Of a stretch of DNA of 5,334 nt, positions 1-4,104 are shown one piece after another. The notes below the pieces were generated by a model. The model did no database searches. It was not told the origin of the DNA and worked only from the letters and a program-made list of their open reading frames with translations. The DNA comes from Blastocatellia bacterium (GTDB lineage: Bacteria > Acidobacteriota > Blastocatellia > UBA7656). Both the position numbers and the translations under genes were made by a program. The first letter of the stretch is position 1. Each line of letters begins with the position of its first letter. The stretch lies in contig JAKEHD010000085.1 of assembly GCA_022615215.1 (NCBI GenBank), forward strand, positions 1 to 5,334. The letters run 5' to 3'.

Positions 1-93
1 AAAGCCGATGGTATCTCTACTCAAAATTGTCATTTGCTGCCGCGCGCAGTATATACTCCGAGTGTTTAAATCGAAACCTTCCCTCAAGCCCAT
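1..93 (-). CDS. Possible 5' end of an unrecognised gene, cut by the left window edge
   Basis: After the mqnE stop codon the same minus-strand frame stays open to the window edge. It offers an ATG at 93 and a second ATG at 33, giving 31 or 11 codons. The visible residues (MGLREGFDLNTRS from the first ATG, MTILSRDTIGF from the second) match no family I recognise. Neither ATG has a good Shine-Dalgarno. Upstream of the second ATG there is a possible promoter, TTCGAT, a 16-base spacer and TATACT, which would favour the start at 33. An open frame this short is expected by chance fairly often, so this may equally be non-coding DNA downstream of mqnE. No hairpin followed by a T-run marks an end of transcription after mqnE. 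Confidence 0.22.
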   Translation of the reverse strand, partial: MGLREGFDLNTRSIYCARQQMTILSRDTIGF

Positions 94-108
94 CTGCGCA
101 ACCCATCT

Positions 109-1302
109 CTACCCGAGCACGGGAAGATTGCGCCGTGTTGAGTCGTTTGTTTCAGGGCTGACCGCCGCTCGGGGTTCGATGGCGTTATAAAGCGTGTCTC
201 GTTCTACAGGGATGCGGCCCGCGCCGCGTATCAACTCTTCGATTCCGTCTTTCGTTAATTGGTTATCGTTGCCTTCGGCCAGATAGGATTCCATTAGCGA
301 CCCGCCGTCGTTTATCGTGCCGTCCAGGTCGTCCGCTCCGAAGCGAAGGGCTATCTGCGCGAGGCCCTTTCCGAGCATAACCCAGTAGGCTTTGATGTGT
401 ACTATGTTGTCGAGCATCAGTCGTGATACCGCAATCGTCTTGAGACTGTCTATGGCCGACGGTCCCGGCAGGTGAGAGAGGTCCGTCCCCTCCGGGTGGA
501 ATGCGAGCGGGATGAAACACATGAATCCGCCCGTGCGATCCTGTAGCTCGCGGAGCCTTATGAGATGGTCGACGCGGTCTTCGTGAGACTCTATGTGGCC
601 GTAGAGCATCGTGGCGTTTGTGTGAATGTTTCGCCGGTGGACTTTTTCTGAAAGCTCAAGCCATCGCTCGGCCGAAGTCTTGTGCGCGCATATACGGCTG
701 CGCGTAGGCTCGGCGAATATCTCGGCCCCGCCGCCCGGACAACTATCCAGCCCTGCCTCTACAAGTCCGTCTATCACTTCTTCGTCGCTCATCCTGCATG
801 TCCGGGTCAGGTGATCGAGTTCGACCATCGTGAAGGCTTTCAGCCGCATGTCGGGGAAGTTGCTTTTCAATTCGCTCAACAGAGAGGTGTAATAGTCGAA
901 CTGCAAACGCGGATGAAGGCCGCCTACTATGTGAAGCTCGCGTGCGCCTTCGCTGTAAGCTTTGCGGGCTATCTCGACGCACTCAGCGACGGTCCATTCG
1001 TAGGCTTCCGGGTGGCGGACTCGCCTGTAAAAGCCGCAGAAGGCGCAATCCGACACGCACACGTTCGTGTAGTTCATGTGGCGGTTGACGTTATAGTAAG
1101 TCAGGTTTCCATTGATGCGCTCGCGCGCGTGATTTGCAAGCGCGCCTATACTCACGAGGTCATCGGAGCGAAATAGAGTCATCCCGTCTTCGAAAGAGAG
1201 CCGCTCGCGGGTTTCGACCTTTATCGCTATTGCTTCCAGTTCTTTGGATAGATAGCCGGTTTCCATAATATAGTCCGTTCGGGCCACAGCCTTGTTTAAC
1301 AT
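109..1302 (-). CDS. mqnE: Aminofutalosine synthase MqnE (radical SAM)
   Basis: MqnE joins 3-[(1-carboxyvinyl)oxy]benzoate to the adenosyl part of S-adenosylmethionine, giving aminofutalosine, an early step of the futalosine route to menaquinone; it is a soluble [4Fe-4S] enzyme. The cluster motif is C82, C86, C89 (Cx3Cx2C) after YNVNRHMNYTN at 70-80. Motifs typical of MqnE follow: HIVGGLHP (124-131), KAFTMVELDHL (155-165), PGGGAEIF (189-196), TNATMLYGH (228-236), FIPLAFHP (263-270), FGADDLDGTI (321-330) and PVERDTLYN (365-373). HIVGGLHP, FIPLAFHP and the AYWVMLG stretch separate it from the sister enzyme MqnC. The segment at 331-349 lacks the usual EEKI...AGA-like block. An in-frame TGA directly precedes the ATG at 1302. 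A second ATG at 1266 (METGYLSKEL) is a credible start and gives 385 residues; neither has a clear Shine-Dalgarno. A promoter lies just upstream. Confidence 0.93.
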   Translation of the reverse strand: MLNKAVARTDYIMETGYLSKELEAIAIKVETRERLSFEDGMTLFRSDDLVSIGALANHARERINGNLTYYNVNRHMNYTNVCVSDCAFCGFYRRVRHPEAYEWTVAECVEIARKAYSEGARELHIVGGLHPRLQFDYYTSLLSELKSNFPDMRLKAFTMVELDHLTRTCRMSDEEVIDGLVEAGLDSCPGGGAEIFAEPTRSRICAHKTSAERWLELSEKVHRRNIHTNATMLYGHIESHEDRVDHLIRLRELQDRTGGFMCFIPLAFHPEGTDLSHLPGPSAIDSLKTIAVSRLMLDNIVHIKAYWVMLGKGLAQIALRFGADDLDGTINDGGSLMESYLAEGNDNQLTKDGIEELIRGAGRIPVERDTLYNAIEPRAAVSPETNDSTRRNLPVLG

Positions 1303-1323
1303 TCAACAAGCTACGACATCGGA

Positions 1324-1352
1324 ATTATACAGAGGATTTTCAGCTTCACCAA
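1324..1352 (-). promoter_or_regulatory. Sigma70-type promoter for mqnE
   Basis: On the minus strand TTGGTG (1347-1352) is followed after exactly 17 bases by a perfect TATAAT (1324-1329). The -35 box overlaps the TGA stop of the upstream methyltransferase gene (1346-1348). Transcription would start near 1317, leaving about 15 bases before the ATG at 1302 or about 50 before the ATG at 1266. The spacing and the perfect -10 box make it the best-placed promoter candidate for mqnE. It suggests that mqnE can be expressed apart from the genes before it. Confidence 0.55.
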
Positions 1353-2446
1353 ACTTTCCGTTGAACCAGCACGCGGAAGTTATCGCTTATGCCGCCGGGC
1401 ACGAAGAGGATTTTTATCGCAAGACGTTCTTTCAGATCATCCATCGCGCCGCCCTCTGCATTCTCCATAGCGGCGATCCTTTCGAGCAGGCCCATTCGCA
1501 TGAGAAAGGCCGTCTGTCGCTCGAAGCTCATTGTTTCAAATCCGAAGTCGCGCCCCCATTCGATCAGAGCAGAGAAGTTCACGCTCGCCGTGATGTCCTG
1601 CTTGCCCACGCGCTCAAGAGGAGAATCTACCAGCCTGTGTTTGTAGAAAGAACGAATCGTGCCTGCGGGGCGGCCTGGTCCCCAGAGGTGCGAAGCCGTG
1701 TCGCCATAGTCAATCGTCACGAGAAAGCCGCTTTCAATCGCATGCGACGCTTGGGCGAGCCACCCTACCGCGTCGAGGTTGATCTCGATTATTTGACCGT
1801 GCGCCGGGCGCGCTCCCATGCGCGAAATGTATTCGGCGAGTTTCGGAGTCGAAGGCGATTCCCATGCAAAGGCGAGGCGCTCGCGCGCGACCGTCACGTA
1901 AAGCTCTTCGAGTCGGCCGCTACGAAAGCGAACCCGGTGGACGGGCATCGCGTCGACAAGCTCGTTTGAAAAGACGACTCCTCGGATGGGATTGCCCTCG
2001 AATTCATGCATATCTCGCCATAGGACGCGATCACGAAAGGCGATCAATTTCTCCTCTTGCAACGAGCGCATCGCCGGACTGATCTCTATTATCGAGTAGT
2101 TCGATCGGTCGAATATAGTCGGGTGTTCATCGCGTAGAGCGGCCAGTATATCAGCGGCCAACTGGCCCGTGCCTGCGCCTATTTCGATGAGGGCGAGCGG
2201 TTCGTGTGAAGAGACTGAGTGCCAGAGTTCTACGAATGCGCGGGCGAGCAGAGCGCCGAAGATGGAGTGAATGTTGCTCGACGTGTAGTAATCGCCCGCA
2301 GGCCCTATCTTCAATCGCGCGGTGTTGTAGTATCCGCGCGCGGGGTCGTAGAGCGCGGCCTGCATAAAGTCGCGGAATGTGATGGGACCGCCGCTACGGA
2401 AGCGTGCGATCAGTTCTCGCTCAAGGATTGTGCTTTCCGAATGCAT
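1346..2446 (-). CDS. midA: MidA/NDUFAF7-family class I SAM-dependent methyltransferase
   Basis: This 366-residue protein belongs to the DUF185/MidA family. Its mitochondrial member NDUFAF7 dimethylates an arginine of the complex I subunit NDUFS2 (NuoD homologue) during assembly. Visible landmarks in order are GPITFRDFM (20-28) with ALYDPARGYY (31-40), GDYYTSS (51-57), the SAM-binding loop EIGAGTG (88-94), an acidic residue after the next strand (IIEIS, 119-123), NELVDAMPVHR (161-171), IDYG (245-248), GTIRSFYKH (262-270) and the family hallmark GKQDITASVNF (281-291). Length is normal for the family. The ATG at 2446 is fixed by an in-frame TGA four codons upstream (2459-2461); no good Shine-Dalgarno is seen. 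It follows nuoB in the same direction, but a terminator-like hairpin ends only 14 bases before the start codon, and I found no convincing promoter after nuoB. The substrate in this organism is inferred, not shown; NuoD is the natural candidate. Confidence 0.9.
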   Translation of the reverse strand: MHSESTILERELIARFRSGGPITFRDFMQAALYDPARGYYNTARLKIGPAGDYYTSSNIHSIFGALLARAFVELWHSVSSHEPLALIEIGAGTGQLAADILAALRDEHPTIFDRSNYSIIEISPAMRSLQEEKLIAFRDRVLWRDMHEFEGNPIRGVVFSNELVDAMPVHRVRFRSGRLEELYVTVARERLAFAWESPSTPKLAEYISRMGARPAHGQIIEINLDAVGWLAQASHAIESGFLVTIDYGDTASHLWGPGRPAGTIRSFYKHRLVDSPLERVGKQDITASVNFSALIEWGRDFGFETMSFERQTAFLMRMGLLERIAAMENAEGGAMDDLKERLAIKILFVPGGISDNFRVLVQRKVW

Positions 2447-2460
2447 CGGGTTACAGGCTC

Positions 2461-2497
2461 AAAGAAAAAGCGCAGGCAGTAAGTTGCCCTGCGCCTT
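2461..2497 (-). terminator. Intrinsic terminator after nuoB
   Basis: Read on the minus strand, GCGCAGG (2488-2494) pairs with CCTGCGC (2470-2476). The stem extends outward by a G-T wobble and two A-T pairs, and a TTTTTCTTT run follows (2461-2469). The loop is about 11 bases and could close by two further pairs across a one-base bulge. This is a textbook rho-independent terminator shape for the nuoAB transcript. It ends just before the start of midA, so it may act as a partial terminator that lowers midA expression relative to nuoAB. Confidence 0.75.
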
Positions 2498-2562
2498 GCG
2501 TTGAATATGTAGGCTTTATGGCCGTTCCGAATGATTCGATCTGTCGAAGTCAGACGGCTGAA

Positions 2563-3153
2563 TTACGCTGCGGCATCGCCGTTCTCTTTGCCTTCGGCCG
2601 TTTCGGCCGTTTCGGTTTCCGGTTCGCCCTCGACATCTTGCTGGCTAAGGTTTCCGCGCCCGAAGATGAAACGGGTCGGATGCTCCTGCATGATCTTGTC
2701 CTGGAGCCGCATAAGCCCGTAGAGCAGGGCTTCGGGGCGCGGCGGGCATCCGGGGATGTAAACGTCTACGGGTACTATGCGGTCTACGCCTTGCAATGTC
2801 GAATAGGTCGGAAAGGGACCGCCCGTAGAGGCACACGCGCCCATGGCTATGCACCATTTCGGTTCGGGCATCTGGTCCCATACGCGCTTTATGACCGGGC
2901 CCATCTTCAGCGTCGGTGTGCCCGCCACTATCATGAGATCGGATTGACGGGGACTCGGCCGAAATACGCCCGCCCCGAAGCGGTCGAGGTCGAAGCGCGA
3001 TGCGCCGGTCGCCATCATCTCTATGGCGCAGCAGGCCAGTCCGAACGTCATAGGCCAGAGCGCGGATTTGCGCGCCCAGTTGAATACGAAGTCGACTGTG
3101 GATGTGATGATTCCGCTCGATGATTCGATTATTTCCTGTGTCTCTTTTGCCAT
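2563..3153 (-). CDS. nuoB: NADH-quinone oxidoreductase subunit B (NuoB), cluster N2 subunit
   Basis: NuoB holds [4Fe-4S] cluster N2, the last redox centre before quinone in respiratory complex I, at the junction of the peripheral and membrane arms. All four N2 ligands are visible: adjacent C41 and C42 in FGLACCAIEMM (37-47), C107 in GACASTGG (105-112) and C136 in IPGCPPRPEALL (133-144). The conserved stretch FRPSPRQSDLMIVAG (64-78) is also present. I chose the ATG at 3153 (MAKETQ) because GAGGGA lies just before it (3156-3161) and the length, 196 residues, fits the family. The same frame stays open to an ATG at 3246, which would overlap nuoA and add 31 unconserved residues. The tail at 173-196 is acidic and low in complexity (ETETAETAEG), partly coded by a 9-base tandem repeat, and is probably disordered. 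nuoA lies 79 bases upstream; nuoC does not follow. Confidence 0.96.
   Translation of the reverse strand: MAKETQEIIESSSGIITSTVDFVFNWARKSALWPMTFGLACCAIEMMATGASRFDLDRFGAGVFRPSPRQSDLMIVAGTPTLKMGPVIKRVWDQMPEPKWCIAMGACASTGGPFPTYSTLQGVDRIVPVDVYIPGCPPRPEALLYGLMRLQDKIMQEHPTRFIFGRGNLSQQDVEGEPETETAETAEGKENGDAAA
2592..2615. repeat. Short 9-base tandem repeat in the nuoB 3' end
   Basis: The unit TTTCGGCCG occurs about two and a half times (CTTCGGCCG, TTTCGGCCG, TTTCGG). On the minus strand it codes for repeated Glu-Thr-Ala in the acidic tail of NuoB (residues about 181-187). Because the unit is a multiple of three, slippage would change tail length without breaking the frame. Confidence 0.6.
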
Positions 3154-3220
3154 GTTCCCTCGCAGTTCCGATTTTATGTTTGCAACTGCGCAATGGTCGA
3201 TCTGTGTGAAATCGAAAATC

Positions 3221-3238
3221 GCCTGTCTGAAATCAGGC
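3221..3238 (-). other. Small inverted repeat at the nuoA stop codon
   Basis: On the minus strand GCCTG (3234-3238) and CAGGC (3221-3225) flank eight bases that include the nuoA TGA. The sequence GATTTTCGATTT follows. The stem is only 5 bp and the T-run is interrupted, so it is a weak hairpin at best. It could be a processing or stability element between nuoA and nuoB rather than a real terminator. Confidence 0.25.
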
Positions 3239-3655
3239 CCACTCAAGCGCGCCCTTGCGCCAGGCGTAGTAGTAACCGACGACCAGTATCCCTATGAATA
3301 TGAGCATCTCGACCAGCCCGAATAACGCGAGCTTGTCATATATGACGGCCCAGGGAAATAGAAAGACCACTTCCACATCGAAGACCAGAAAGAGCATCGC
3401 CACTATGTAGAAGCGCACCGAAAACCGTTCGCGGGCGTCGCCTATAGGGTCTATGCCGCACTCGTAAGGCATGAGTTTTTCGCGCTCGAAGACCCGACGG
3501 TGCAGAAGGCGCGACACCCCTAGCAGCACGACCGGCAGCAGCACCGCTATCAGGAAGAAGATGATTATGGGAATATATCCGAATATAGGCGCATCCGATT
3601 GCGCGGCGGGCGGGCGGCTCTGGGCCTGTAGCAATATAGCCATCATCTGTATCAT
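3233..3655 (-). CDS. nuoA: NADH-quinone oxidoreductase subunit A (NuoA)
   Basis: NuoA (ND3 homologue) is a small membrane subunit of complex I next to the quinone site. Three hydrophobic segments are visible at about 24-47, 84-105 and 111-131. The loop between the first two carries the family signature PYECG (63-67) with C66, matching the ND3 loop cysteine linked to the active/deactive transition in mitochondria. The second helix has the conserved acidic pair in FDVEVVF (92-98). I chose the ATG at 3655 (MIQMMAILL, 140 residues) because AGGAG sits five bases before it (3661-3665). The upstream ATG at 3706 has no comparable site and its first two bases lie inside the predicted -10 box, so it is unlikely to be in the mRNA. 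It is the first gene of the nuoAB pair. Length with this start is within the usual range for NuoA. Confidence 0.95.
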   Translation of the reverse strand: MIQMMAILLQAQSRPPAAQSDAPIFGYIPIIIFFLIAVLLPVVLLGVSRLLHRRVFEREKLMPYECGIDPIGDARERFSVRFYIVAMLFLVFDVEVVFLFPWAVIYDKLALFGLVEMLIFIGILVVGYYYAWRKGALEWA

Positions 3656-3704
3656 CGGCTCTCCTGTTGAAATGCTGGAATTCGTTGCTTCAATCGGAAA
3701 CTCC

Positions 3705-3734
3705 ATCTTAGTTTTGCGCTCCGCTCATTGTCAA
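3705..3734 (-). promoter_or_regulatory. Sigma70-type promoter for nuoAB
   Basis: On the minus strand a perfect TTGACA (3729-3734) is followed after 18 bases by TAAGAT (3705-3710), which matches four of six -10 positions. The start point would fall near 3698, about 40 bases before the nuoA ATG at 3655, leaving room for the AGGAG ribosome site. The position fits the start of the leftward operon. A 10-bp inverted repeat lies directly upstream of the -35 box. Confidence 0.55.
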
Positions 3735-3738
3735 GCAT

Positions 3739-3796
3739 CGGGCGCACGCTAAGGGCGACTCGATTCGTGAGCAAGAGCGCCGCGCCCGTGCGCCCG
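3739..3796. repeat. 10-bp perfect inverted repeat upstream of the nuoA promoter
   Basis: CGGGCGCACG (3739-3748) and CGTGCGCCCG (3787-3796) are exact reverse complements separated by 38 bases. The left arm begins four bases beyond the nuoA -35 box. No T-run follows on either strand, so it does not look like an intrinsic terminator. It could be a structured RNA element, a pair of sites for a regulator, or a chance match in GC-rich DNA. The rest of the gap to the tRNA (3797-3943) shows no gene; the only tRNA promoter candidate is TTGCAA (3837-3842), 18 bases, TATGTT (3861-3866), which is weak. Confidence 0.45.
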
Positions 3797-3943
3797 CGAA
3801 ACGATATGTGCTCGTGCCGGTCGTTTTCCGTAACGGTTGCAAAGGGCAGAGGTTTTCGATTATGTTACTTGTCTTTGAAAACTGCGGAAGCGGCGGCGAA
3901 TGCGTCGAGGTCGAAATAAGACAGGGTCAAGGCGAAATAGAAT

Positions 3944-4025
3944 GCCGGGGTGGTGTAACTGGTAGGCACGCAGGTCTTAGGAACCTGTGCCGAAAGGCGT
4001 GCGGGTTCGAATCCCGCCCCCGGCA
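3944..4025 (+). tRNA. tRNA-Leu, anticodon UAG
   Basis: The 82-base sequence folds as a class II tRNA. The acceptor stem is GCCGGGG (3944-3950) with CCCCGGC (4018-4024), and the discriminator base is A (4025). The D arm is GTG/CAC with a GG pair in the loop (3961-3962). The anticodon stem is CAGGT/ACCTG around the loop CTTAGGA, with anticodon TAG at 3978-3980, reading CUA and other CUN codons. The long variable arm (3988-4000) pairs GCC with GGC around GAAA, as expected for tRNA-Leu. The T arm is GCGGG, TTCGAAT, CCCGC (4001-4017). The 3' CCA is not encoded, so it must be added by a nucleotidyltransferase. It lies 79 bases before tig on the same strand, with no obvious terminator between them. 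Confidence 0.96.
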
Positions 4026-4104
4026 TCATCAGCTTATCAGGCGGGCGATGGAGATCGACGAGTGGTGAGGAGTTGAAAGGCCCTTTACGCATCATCTGCC
4101 TCTT

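Noticed and set aside
682..1176. A 164-codon plus-strand open frame
   Set aside because: It is antisense to the radical SAM core of mqnE, including the cysteine motif.
1292..1969. A 225-codon plus-strand open frame
   Set aside because: It lies opposite the methyltransferase gene, whose family motifs are unmistakable. The frame has no recognisable domain and reflects the codon bias of the real gene.
2152..2170. GGCCAACTGGCC palindrome-like sequence
   Set aside because: It codes for conserved sequence after the SAM-binding loop of the methyltransferase, and no T-run or partner site supports a regulatory role.
2404..3123. A 239-codon plus-strand open frame
   Set aside because: It is antisense to nuoB, crosses the terminator, and shows no family features.
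3154..3246. A longer nuoB starting at the ATG at 3246
   Set aside because: It would overlap the nuoA end and add 31 residues with no family similarity, while the ATG at 3153 has a GAGGGA ribosome site.
3656..3706. A longer nuoA starting at the ATG at 3706
   Set aside because: Its ATG overlaps the predicted -10 box and has no Shine-Dalgarno; the ATG at 3655 has AGGAG at ideal spacing.
3938..3943. TAGAAT directly before tRNA-Leu as its -10 box
   Set aside because: It abuts the first tRNA base, so transcription would begin inside the mature tRNA.
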